A stretch of DNA of 29,394 nucleotides from Acanthaster planci (Eukaryota > Echinodermata > Asteroidea > Valvatida > Acanthasteridae). The position numbers and the translations under genes were made by a program. This document shows positions 1 through 9,798 of this stretch, in pieces. A model generated the notes under the pieces. That model was not told where the DNA came from and did no database searches. It saw only the letters and a list, made by a program, of their open reading frames with translations. Numbering within the stretch: position 1 is the first letter of the stretch; every line of letters begins with the position of its first letter. The DNA is taken from NCBI RefSeq assembly GCF_001949145.1, contig NW_019091369.1, positions 1,537,892 through 1,567,285 on the forward strand. The letters are read 5' to 3'.

Positions 1-706
1 TTTATAAATGGGAATACAGACATGTATGCGCTTGGCCGGCTCAGGATACTGATTGCTGATAATGCCCTTGCAAGCAGCTCGGACATTAGTCATGTCCGCT
101 CTCCTGAGCTGGTCTTAAATGCACATTTAAGACCGGCAAAGCACACATTTATTCCCTTATTTAAGCCCAGGCAAGCATGTTTACTCCTTGAGAGTTAATT
201 AAGTAAAACATCAACAATGCTTTGCACGTCTCCTTCATTCACAATGTAAGATTTAACTTTTTGATTTCAAAGCTTTTAAGAGAAATTTCGTTTGTTCCAT
301 CAGTGCTTTAATGCCCAGTTTACTGCTTCAAAGCAGAGAGAAAATATTCTCGTTTGTTTTCAGTTCATGCAGTGATGATTAGAAATCTTTCCTCTCAACT
401 TAACATTTATTTATTTAAATCATGCTGGACTTTGTCACATTTTGCGCTCAGCCTGCCACCACACCCTTTTTCAACAAATTTAACGACTGCAACAATCAAT
501 GAAACTTTCACCAACACGGCAATGTGTTTATCTGTTATCATTTGTGATACTTTAGAAATGCACTTTAATATTTACCATTATTTGTCAACTTTGAAATCTT
601 TGAAAATAAATGACACCGTAAATCAATAGTAAGGTTGCTGGACTGGTATGTGTACCATTAACCTCACATATCAAACAACCCTTGCTCCTTCATTGTCAAA
701 ACTGAA

Positions 707-2237
707 TACAGTACAGGTCAGAATTTTAGCCGACACACTAACACTATCAGTGAACCTGACACGCTGTTCAATACGCGCGATGAATCTCGCGCTTTGTGAT
801 TTGCCAATGCGTTGCAAACTCTTGGTGGCGCACTATTGTGAATCGTCTGTATACACGCTTTGCGTTTTTTACATGCATTGCTGGTCCAATGCACGATTAG
901 CCTGACCCCGGACCTCATTATCTCGGCAGGGCTTGTGACCGCAGACCGCAAAGTTGACCGACAACGTCCAGTGAACCACTACACACGCAGGGCCGTCGCT
1001 CCAGCCAGCTTCAGTATGCTTGTACATGTACATACATGTACATGTACAATGTACACTGTGAAATCACGTACAGTGCCTGGCTGGCAAGATGACCGTCTTG
1101 AAGTATCGAAATATGTATTACTATAGCGGCCGTTTTCTTTCTGTTTTGGATCGTGAAAGTTGTTCAGTCAGATTACATCTGGAAAATACATAGTGGCCAG
1201 TAGTCCACCCTGTGTGTTTGGCTGTGTGTGATGACGATGCTTTTCTTGCTGGTTCTAATCCTAGATCGGTTTTAAGCAATTCCCGATTGCGCAAGAACTT
1301 TTTCACAAATAAACAGGAACCACGAAAGAAATCCATTCCTTAGCCAAAACTATTATAACAAGCTGATTTTACAATGAAGTATTTCTTAGTTTATGGAAAT
1401 TTAGTTCATGTATCACAATTCCAGTAAATTAAAAAACACCCACTGAACTTACGTAAATTTAACTTGACTTTTTCATTTGCTGCCATGCCACACGTGCCGC
1501 GACCGCTGACCATGCCGCGACCAAGCAATCACGAAACTACAACCCTCCCAGCACTTTCATCCCAATCATCAATCATAAATCAAACAAGTGTATGGCATAT
1601 TCATTTCGATACAGCGCCAACAAATGCAAAGCTACAGCCATTACATGTCACATGCATATTTATGAAGTTCACATGGGTGCTACTTTGTCCGTTGTACGCA
1701 GCCAGTCCATGCACGTTGCTAGCGCAGACCTGACTTCCTTTCATTTTGGTACAATCTTTGCCATACAGTTTGGTCCTAATATTGTCACAATCAGAGCGAC
1801 TTTTTATGGTACATGTAGGTTTTCCAGCTCAAAGGTCGAAAACTGATGGGAAAAACCAAAAGTGTTGCCTGCGTGGCACTTTCATCAATCCTCTATGGAT
1901 AAACAAAAATGATTTTGTGATGCCTGCTACATACAAGGTAAACTACTGACAACACTTCCCTGGATAACTTGAGCTGCAGTCAAACTGAATACCTTTCGTT
2001 GTGGCAAACTAGGAAAATGACTGCTCCAGTCAACAAGGGCCTGGCTGTTCTAGGGTTTGCGTGTAGCGTGTGCATGTTTATACTCAGCAGATCGGATTGC
2101 AGTATCGGCGTTCTCTGTTATGCAGGGGTCAGCGTGTTTCGTGTTTGGGATTAACTCCTTTCGTGTCTTTTTGACTGGATACACGCTGACACACTAAGCG
2201 TGTTCACCTGTCAGCTAAAATTCTGACCTGTTCTGTA
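707..2237. mobile_element. Candidate Tc1/mariner-like TIR element, non-autonomous or decayed
   Basis: 29-bp terminal inverted repeats lie at 707-735 and 2209-2237 and differ at only two positions. Both ends read TA then CAG, so with TA taken as the duplicated target the element is 709-2235 (1527 bp, 5'-CAG...CTG-3'). That arrangement is typical of the Tc1/mariner superfamily. A second, 10-bp inverted pair (GTCAGCGTGT, 2128-2137, and its complement, 2181-2190) lies just inside the right end. No transposase-like reading frame with a DDE/D pattern is visible inside, only short ORFs. It sits wholly inside MYO5 intron 7. Confidence 0.55.
1020..1056. repeat. TACATGTA palindromic microsatellite
   Basis: A run of overlapping TGTACA/TACATG words, almost entirely self-complementary, located inside the TIR element. 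Confidence 0.8.
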
Positions 2238-2340
2238 GCACCAAGAGTTTTTCAGGTACACCATACACAAGCTGCTTGAACTTAGTACAACCTTCACTTC
2301 AACGCAGGAGAGAAAACCACCAATTTGAGAGGTACTGTAC

Positions 2341-2448
2341 CTAGCAATGTCAGGGCATCTTTTGTTTCTTCAAATGTTGCTTTATCGTCAATACTGTCTA
2401 CAGTTGGACTCTCTCCCTGATTGGTGTAGAAAAACTCATCAGGGTGAC
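2341..2448 (-). CDS. MYO5: Myosin V coding exon 7 (residues 292-327, last exon in window)
   Basis: Completes the split glycine, then encodes HPDEFFYTNQGESPTVDS followed by IDDKATFEETKDALTLL, ending again on a split glycine. It corresponds to vertebrate [23 protein letters not shown]...ACTLLG in the upper-50K domain. The acceptor is CCTACAG|GT. The donor CTAG|GTACAG is weaker than the others. The next exon would be expected to begin near the conserved ILAGILHLGN segment. I could not find that segment in 1-2340, so the gene continues beyond the left edge. Confidence 0.93.
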
Positions 2449-4719
2449 CTGTAGGAAGAAAATTGAAATCAATGATTCGGAAAGGACCATCACTGTCACA
2501 TTCTTATGAATTGGTCTCTTGCCACCTGCAGGAAGACTGCATTTGTTTTACTTAAATATCATCTTCCAGCATTCTTTCATCATTGTTTTTTGGTGTCAAG
2601 AAACATTCCAACTTGGTATGACTCCCTTGCGACAACCTCATGTCATTTTCAAGATTTTTACAACAGTAAAAGTTCTCTACGAAGTATAATGGCTGTAGTG
2701 AGGAAGAGTTGGAGCAGTAAACATTGAACAAAAAAGTAACAACTAGAAAAAAGTAATTCTTTTTAAAAGTGGACATGGTATACTTCATACGCATACGTGT
2801 ACATGTACCAACTTTATGGGAACTATATTAATCTAGAAACCTTTTCAAGTTTCACAGTTCAACAGCTTTACGTACATCTATAGATGTCAAAGACAATCCA
2901 ACGTCAAACAGGTTTCCAGTGTCATACATGCTGTACTGCATGCTAGCTTTCACCCTTAACATACACTTACTTTATAAATAATGTCAAATCTAGACCCGGC
3001 AGGTGTAAAAGGAAATGTCTTGCAGCCAGCCACAGAGCTCAAAAGAATGTGCGCACCCTTTGACATTTGCTTTCCAGTGTACTAATTTGGGTTTTGTGTC
3101 GATGAGGGAGTGAACGGATGTCAATTATAATCAATTTCTCATGAGGCTTGTAGGCTTACACGTTTCTATTTCTAATGACGAATTCATGTTAATCAAATAT
3201 ACACGAGCATAAGGAAACAAAGATATAAGATGTGAGCCCTAACTCCACAGGGCTTCTTGTTAGAACCTTCCTGAATCTGTCCATGTTCTCAGACCATGTC
3301 TGTGTGGTGACAGATTTTAAGGCACAGTGAAGCAGGATGAACAATGACAAATGCTTTTGTTGCAGCTCATTTGAACAGTTTGTGACTTGAATTCTGACCA
3401 GAAGTCTTACGTTGGTCTTTGGTGTTCAACAACTTTCAGTAGATATTACTCGTACGTGTATATTCATTGACAGCTTCGTGACACATTTTACAAGTATATT
3501 CCAAACTGAAATGAAGTACCTCCATAAGTGAAAAAACACTTTTGAAACCCCCAAATCAGTGCTTATGTTCTCCTGAACTTCTGCACAAATTACTGCAGCT
3601 TTATCCTGCTACTTTATCAGCAAATTTGCTGGCAAGCTACAGCAGGGACAATTTCCTCCCCAATTTCAGTTGTAATTGATCAGCTCACGTGAGCAGCCTT
3701 TGGAGGAAACGTTTGACGTTACTCCGCATCCTGTATTACGGCATCCAGGGCAGGAAGTCAGTCTAAACCAGGTCTGGCCAACCGATTATCATCAGAATTG
3801 AGGAAGGGAACCAAACAATTTCCTTCTGACATTTAAATATCAATACTGGTCTTTGTTCCCTAAGTTGGATTACTATCTGAGGGAAAAATGGGGTTTTTAT
3901 GTTAAAAGTGTAACACTAAAATATTATTTGTAGTCATCAATTAAATTAAAGGATAGAAACTGCTGCATGTTTAGTGTCTATTTCTAGCTGGGTAGGGCCG
4001 TGTCTGTACATGTGAAAAAATGAAGAATCTAGTTTTTTCCTTCTTAAGGGCTTTTACTTGCGCCTGCTTGAAATAGATTGTATTTTGAGACTATTTTCAC
4101 CAAGTGATAAACTGTCTTTGCTACTTTAAACATTCTTAATCCAGCATAAGTTTTGAAGCTGTTTGCCACTGTGAAAAAAACTAGTGATAATTTCTGTTGG
4201 AAGCAACTGACATCAGTTAACTTTGCAAAAAGGTATACAAAGAATTCCTTTCATACAACCCACACCAAATCCATTTTTGAGATTTACAGACAAACTCCAT
4301 CCAAAATCAGAATTTATGAAGCATACATGTACATACATGTACATACACTGTACCACGTGTCAGACTTTTTCTAAAAAGTCCCAAAATCAAGACAATTTGA
4401 AGAATTAAAAGTTGAAACCAGGCTTTGAGAGGGTAAGACTGAAATATACTGCTCACTTAAACTGAAAAAAGGCCAGAAGACATGTCCAAGATTGAGATAA
4501 ATCTTCGCCAAAAACGTTGGTTTATACTTGACAAAAACATGAAAGTAAAATAAATTCTTAGGATACAAAAGATTCACAGCAAACTACACCGGACTTTGAT
4601 CATCAACTTCTGTGAGTTGCTCCAGTGAATACATGTATCTGCTTTAATTTGCATGTTCATGTTCACTTTTACAGTGGGTAGGGAGCAGTCTGAGTGTCTC
4701 ACTGACTTGAACGACTCAC
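2449..4719 (-). other. MYO5 intron 6
   Basis: 2271 bp of A/T-rich intron with only short chance ORFs. A small TACATGTA cluster lies at about 4323-4350. No other structure was recognised. Confidence 0.85.
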
Positions 4720-4945
4720 CGAGTTTGAGTTGTGCCAACTCAGGCTGGTGGCTTGAGGCACACAGCTGGTAGAAGATGTGATAGTTGCGTTCCTCTTCAG
4801 CCTGGAAGACAACCCGTGATTTCTCCAGCAAGTAGGTGCGCATGTTGGCACCGATGATGTGGTGCTGAGTGTTGAAGCTGATCTCAATGTACTTGCCAAA
4901 GCGACTGCTGTTGTCGTTGCGCGTCGTCTTGGCATTACCGATGGC
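4720..4945 (-). CDS. MYO5: Myosin V coding exon 6 (residues 217-291, switch I)
   Basis: This exon encodes [20 protein letters not shown], then [40 protein letters not shown] and [15 protein letters not shown], ending in a split glycine. [13 protein letters not shown] (about residues 226-238) is switch I, which coordinates Mg-[32 protein letters not shown] is nearly invariant in class V. The acceptor is TAATCCAG|GCC and the donor CTCG|GTGAGT. The same open frame runs past both ends of the exon, so the boundaries rest on the splice sites and on homology. Confidence 0.97.
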
Positions 4946-5010
4946 CTGGATTACAGTGTAAGTGAGAAGATTAGGAAGTGACCAATGATGGTACACGTAC
5001 ATGCATAGCT

Positions 5011-5048
5011 GACCACGGATTGACCACGGATTGACCACGGATTGACCA
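5011..5048. repeat. Tandem repeat of 11-bp unit GACCACGGATT
   Basis: Three perfect copies of GACCACGGATT followed by a partial GACCA. It lies in intron 5, about 65 bp upstream of the exon 6 acceptor on the gene strand. Confidence 0.85.
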
Positions 5049-5858
5049 AGGCTAATCAAGAGGGAAAGTGTCAGTGAAGTTTCTATTCTCTTGACAAGAT
5101 AAACCTATCAAGACGGCTTAAGTTGCTTCCCATTCTGACAGTAAGCCACTTACGACATCCCAAAGTAATCACTGTAAGATAAACCTTACCTCATAAACTT
5201 TCTGTCACACTTCATGTCAACAATTAAATTGGAATGGTTTGAATCAATGAGAATTGACACGAGGTGGTACGGTAGTCTCTACTCTACAAACAGAACTTGA
5301 TGTCACAAAAAGAAGACCATATAATGCCCAGAACTTTTTTAGAATATTCACAAATACCTAAGACAGTTTACAGATTCCTACTTGTTGAGAGCCTGTCTTG
5401 TGGACAGTCTTAAATTGTTGATAAAGCACCATCTAGATGGTCTTAACACAACTCTTTACATGACATTTAGACTCCTACAACATTTCATCCCTTTTCCCTT
5501 GTATTGGTTCAAATTTAACAGTCTTCACTTCCATTTGAGTAAAATTAACAGTCCGCATTTTGAGAGTTCCAAATTCACAATGCACTGGCTAATCGCATTC
5601 TGAAAATCATGCAGTACACACCAAGGACATGTAAATCTTCAGATAGGGAGACTAATTGTGAGTGGCGCATACATGTACGTATCACAATATGGCTCGTAAG
5701 ATGTTTGAAAAACTGGGGTAAAGTTGTTGAACTACATGTAAATCATTGCAAATCTATTATTTTTTTTAAACTTGTTTTATTTTCTGACTCAAAAGGTATT
5801 TAAGAATGGGAATAAATATGTGCTGGGCATGTTTTACATGTACATGTTGAAGATGGGT

Positions 5859-5933
5859 TCAGGAGAATGGAAACTGGCGATGTTCCTCATCTTTGACTTG
5901 GGCCATACGTGTATATGGCATCCATTCTCCTGA
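5859..5933. repeat. 13-bp perfect inverted repeat with nested hairpin
   Basis: TCAGGAGAATGGA at 5859-5871 is exactly complementary to 5921-5933. The 49-bp spacer carries a second short inverted pair, GCCATA/TATGGC (5902-5919). This is either a small foldback element or a structured intronic RNA. Confidence 0.6.
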
Positions 5934-6187
5934 TCGGTTCTGAAACAAACGTTTACGACCAGCCAAGTTCATATTTATTCCCTAATTAAAGTTCCTTTCT
6001 CCCTTCTGTATTATTTCCTTGCTGCAATGTGACCTGCAACTTGGAGACAGTCACTTTGTAATTAAACAAAGTATTTCAATTTGAAGCTTTTAGATTAATT
6101 GCCATGTTAATGGAGGCAAACACTTGTCCCTGAAAGCAACATTTGATGAGCATTCTGCCTCAACATTATTTAACAACATGCCACCAG

Positions 6188-6399
6188 TGTTGTAGTCGAG
6201 ACCACTTCAGACCTTCACAAGACCACACAAGACAAGATCTCCAGTCTGAATTCAAATCACAAGCCATTCAAATGAACTACAACAAAAGCATTCCATTGTC
6301 ATTGCTCACCCAGTAACCTGTGACTGTCTTGTGCATGGTCTTGTGTCTGGTCTTGTGCATGGTCTTGTGTCTGGTCTTGTGATGGTCTTGACTACAACA
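6188..6399. mobile_element. Foldback/MITE-like element with CTTGTG-rich arms
   Basis: TGTTGTAGTCGAGACC at 6188-6203 is complementary to 6384-6399 with one mismatch, and inner AAGACCA/TGGTCTT words continue the arms. The right arm holds a 24-bp tandem repeat made of two 12-mers, GGTCTTGTGCAT and GGTCTTGTGTCT (about 6326-6390). The terminal-repeat architecture with subterminal minisatellite suggests a small non-autonomous DNA transposon of about 212 bp. No clear target-site duplication was seen. Confidence 0.5.
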
Positions 6400-6519
6400 A
6401 TGCCTAATACAACTTGACCTTTAACAGATGTATGGAACAACCATTTGCCAAACCTCAAGCAATCTTCCTTTAAAGTTTGAAAAGATTTTATTTAGATAGC
6501 ATCAAGAGTTGGGACTTAC

Positions 6520-6676
6520 CTCCATGACAGGATTGGATGCGAGTACCTTCTTCTCAATCTGAGTCTCAGCAGAGGAACCGCCCACCGTAGCAAAGTATCG
6601 CATGGCATACTTGGCAGACACAGTCTTTCCTGCTCCGCTTTCCCCACTGACGATGATTGACTGATTCTGATCAAAC
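6520..6676 (-). CDS. MYO5: Myosin V coding exon 5 (residues 165-216, P-loop)
   Basis: After completing an arginine codon the exon encodes [20 protein letters not shown], followed by [13 protein letters not shown] and [20 protein letters not shown] (about residues 175-182) is the ATP-binding P-loop. [10 protein letters not shown] is typical of class V, and loop 1 ([10 protein letters not shown]) has about the length seen in myosin Va. Acceptor CTTCAAAG|G and donor GAG|GTAAG are canonical. The exon ends in phase 0, and exon 6 continues the usual NP-hydrophobic-ME-A/S-IGNAKT junction. All residues needed for nucleotide binding in this segment are intact. Confidence 0.97.
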
Positions 6677-7909
6677 CTTTGAAGAGAAAAAAAGGAAAAG
6701 AAGAGAAGAACAAGGGTGAGTCATTACTTTCAAAGCGTCTGGGACCCTCACCCTAAAAAAAAAATTGGCAGGATTTTCTCACAAGTGCTGGTGAAGTTTT
6801 GTAAATGGTTATTCTCTATGACATCTGTAATTTTCCTGTTCCTGGGATGGTCTGATAATTTCACTTATGAAAGCATTGACGTTACGTTACATTAAGAAAG
6901 TCATTTCACAAATCATGTATATGTATACAAGTTTTTCAGTCTCCAATTCAAAGAAACCGTGTTCGGTCTAGGATGTAACTAATCAAATCTACCAACATTT
7001 AGAAAGAATAAGAGATACAACATCCCTAGCATTCCTCAGCGACCTTTTTTCCAACAGTACAAGATGGCAACAAGGATAATACTTTCTGGAAAATAAGGGA
7101 AAATATCCAGTGAACTGTCTGCTAGGAAAGGGGAGTAAGGTGATATACCAGTACACGTCAATGGGTAAAAATAAAGCCATGGTGGTACTGCTCTCTTAGT
7201 CTGCCTTATCAGTTTAAAAAACCTCTCCAAAATGCTATTATAAACTCAGCTGGCAGGCAAGCAGTCTCTCCTGACGTACACTGACGCACAGTAGGACTAA
7301 AGAAAGAAAGGACAGAGAGGCATACTGGAACATGCGCAAGCAAGACGGGGCCAGACTGGTTTCAGTCTTTTGACTCACAGAAGGTGGGCAGAGACGATAA
7401 TTGATACAATATGAATGGAGGCTGGGATGGTTTAAGAAATGTAAAGCAGGTGGTTTTTCATTTGAAAGAAAATAAAAACCAGCTGGAAAAGATTTGAAGG
7501 TATTGTTAACAGTTAGCAACTCTTTAAAAACCTTGTAGGGCATGATTTCCTCACTTACTTGTTTAAAATTTATTTAATGAATTTGACATTTTTTGTTGTT
7601 TAACAAGATTCCCACCAATAACAATGTTTGTATGTTTTGATTTCCACTGCAGTAGCATAATATTAACGTTAAGCAGAACTGGAAATCGTGTAAATGACAA
7701 GTCTTTAAGCAGCCATGAGCACATACTTGAGACAATTTATTCAGTATGCTACATCATAGAACTTGTTTTTAGTAAGTAAATTAAGTTTGAAAGTGTGTAA
7801 CAGCAAGCAATCATTTCATAATGTACATGTACACATGTACACACACTCCCGCACCGTAGTTGTGGGGACATACACTCGACATTTCACCTATTTTGTGGGG
7901 ACCAAAAAC

Positions 7910-7939
7910 GTTGTGGGGACTCAGAAATGTCCCCACAAC
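7910..7939. repeat. 11-bp perfect hairpin GTTGTGGGGAC
   Basis: GTTGTGGGGAC (7910-7920) pairs perfectly with 7929-7939 across an 8-base loop TCAGAAAT. Two more direct copies of TGTGGGGAC occur just upstream (about 7861 and 7895), so the hairpin is embedded in a short degenerate direct repeat. Confidence 0.75.
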
Positions 7940-8348
7940 TCGGTTCAAATTTCCCTAACAAAAGAACTTGTCCCCTTAACGCAGTGAATGCCTACCCACA
8001 TGTACACGTACCTGTATGTACCACTGGTGTAGCATGTCACATGTAAAACGGTGACCTTTCTCAAACACCCTCCTCCCACAAGGTTTCCATCTAAACAATT
8101 CTTGAGTGCACAAGCAGCTGTTTTATGGAATGTCAAGCTACATGTGCCAGGTGTATAGACCTGGGTGTGCATGTGCATGTCCAAATAAAAGCTCCACGAA
8201 CAAATCAGCAGGGTGAAATTGAGTGCACATGTATGTGCAACCACAACTTCTCTAGTCCAAAGTCACAAGAATATCAAAATTCAAACTGACTTCATCCGCT
8301 ATTACTAATGACCAGACTCTTGATACCTTGTGCGAAAGTGCGGCTGCC

Positions 8349-8610
8349 TTGTGATGGACTTGAGATTGACCTGTGCTCGATTTTGTGATTGAGTTGTGAT
8401 TGGCTTCTACTGTCTTGTCTTGTGATAACTTGTAACTGACTGGAAACGTGGAGAGTGATCGACTTGTTCTTGATCTGTAATTGACCTGCAATAGAGTTGT
8501 GACTGACGTCTGAGCGCCTTATGATAAACTTGTGATTGACTGGTGACAGACCGGAAAGTGGTTATGTGATTGAGGCTTGTGACGGAGTTGCGCTTGATTT
8601 TTGATTTGAC
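8349..8610. repeat. Degenerate minisatellite based on TTGTGATTGAC
   Basis: Variants of TTGTGATTGAC recur at roughly 10-12 bp or multiples of it, for example TTGTGATGGAC, TTGTGATTGAG, TTGTGACTGAC and TTGTGATTGAC. The array is diverged. Weak similarity in word content to the CTTGTG repeats of the 6188-6399 element hints at a common origin. Confidence 0.5.
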
Positions 8611-9498
8611 TTTAACGACTTGAAAGTGCACTGTACACATACATGAATGCCAAATTCTGCTATGATCAATCTGTTCCATTGAAGCAAACTTTAAGTACAA
8701 AACTGTCACCTTTTTTGTGGGCATTAGTGTATACTTTACATTACCGGTACTTCTGCACTTTTTAATGACCAGTGAGAAATGACACACTCCACCTTCATGT
8801 CCATGACTTTCAGCTCTTGAGTGTCAAAGCCACTGCCAAACAGACCTCAAAGACATCAAACAGAATACATGTGCAGTGGTACACACTGATATAAAATGTG
8901 CAAAGGTTAAAGATTTCGTTCTTGCTTAGTCTCCCAAGGGAGATTGCACCAACTTCACTGAGACAACCCCAGATACCCCCAGTAGTTCTTAAAATCTGCA
9001 TATATTCAAGCAGGGCAAAATTTCAACACTTGGTTACTGGAAATGTCAAAGCACTATGGGTTAAGCATTATCTTGCCTCTCCAATGATGGAGTCTATTTT
9101 TCCCAAGGCCAAGTGTAACTTATCCAAAGCCTCCATTTCCCCTTCAGTAGGATTGATTGAACACTGTTCAACGCATTCAAGTAGCTATGAATAGCAAAAT
9201 TTTATACAAGTACATGTACAGTACCTACATTGTACAATGCACCATGTACATACTGTACAAAAGCCAATGGCTGTTAACTGCCTATAGTTGCCTGTTAATC
9301 CCGGCCATAGCCAACAATTCAGATTCAGCATACATGTACGTGTCTGTATGTTAGTCTAGATGACATTTCAATCTGTAGAGGTTGGTTTTGAAAAACACTC
9401 CCTTCAGAAAGTGCCATTCCTGGCTGTGAGCCCAGTCTGGTGACCAAGTTGTTATGTCTGGGCTGCATATGTAGATGTAGCCAGCTGCATGTTCGAAC

Positions 9499-9798
9499 GT
9501 GTACGTTCTGTACACTTTTGATGATTTCAACAGTTGTGACTTGCAGGCACAGGGCAAAGGGTGTAAATATAACAGTGATTTCCCTGTTTGGAAGGAAGAA
9601 GGCAGGGTGTTTGCTGAAGAAAAGATCCTCCAGGGATCTCTGTCTCAGACACTGAAGGAAGATGACACTCAAGATGACAAATGTTCCTTTAAGAATAACC
9701 TCACTGTTGTTCTCAACAGAAACCCTTGCCTGTTTTGTGAGGAACCCCCAGAACTCTTTCCAAATCTTCCTCTCTGCAAGGCATACATGTACATGTAG
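9499..9798 (+). other. Open reading frame of unknown status inside MYO5 intron 4 (plus strand)
   Basis: A stop-free stretch of about 99 codons, antisense to MYO5. From about 9550 the translation has a protein-like composition: an acidic segment (KEDDTQDDK) followed by NPCLFCEEPPELFPNLPLC with a CxxC. It is preceded by an acceptor-like TGACTTGCAG at 9542-9551. It ends inside a TACATGTA repeat (AYMYM, stop), which argues against a natural C-terminus. I recognise no family. A chance ORF or a decayed element fragment is as likely as a nested exon. Confidence 0.15.

Larger units (their letters stand above)
1..2340 (-). other. MYO5 intron 7 (partial)
   Basis: Non-coding in every frame that could be tied to MYO5. 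Most of it is the TIR element at 707-2237, which includes a TACATGTA palindrome cluster at 1020-1056. The flank 1-706 holds nothing I recognise. Confidence 0.7.
4946..6519 (-). other. MYO5 intron 5
   Basis: 1574 bp holding an 11-bp tandem repeat (5011-5048), a hairpin-forming inverted repeat (5859-5933) and a foldback element (6188-6399). No coding potential was recognised. Confidence 0.85.

Noticed and set aside
1-2340. Search for MYO5 exon 8 (ILAGILHLGN region)
   Set aside because: No matching translation with splice sites was found; it is presumably outside the window.
4699-4935. Second minus-strand frame ([16 protein letters not shown]...)
   Set aside because: It is the shifted frame over myosin exon 6; the conserved switch I sequence lies in the other frame.
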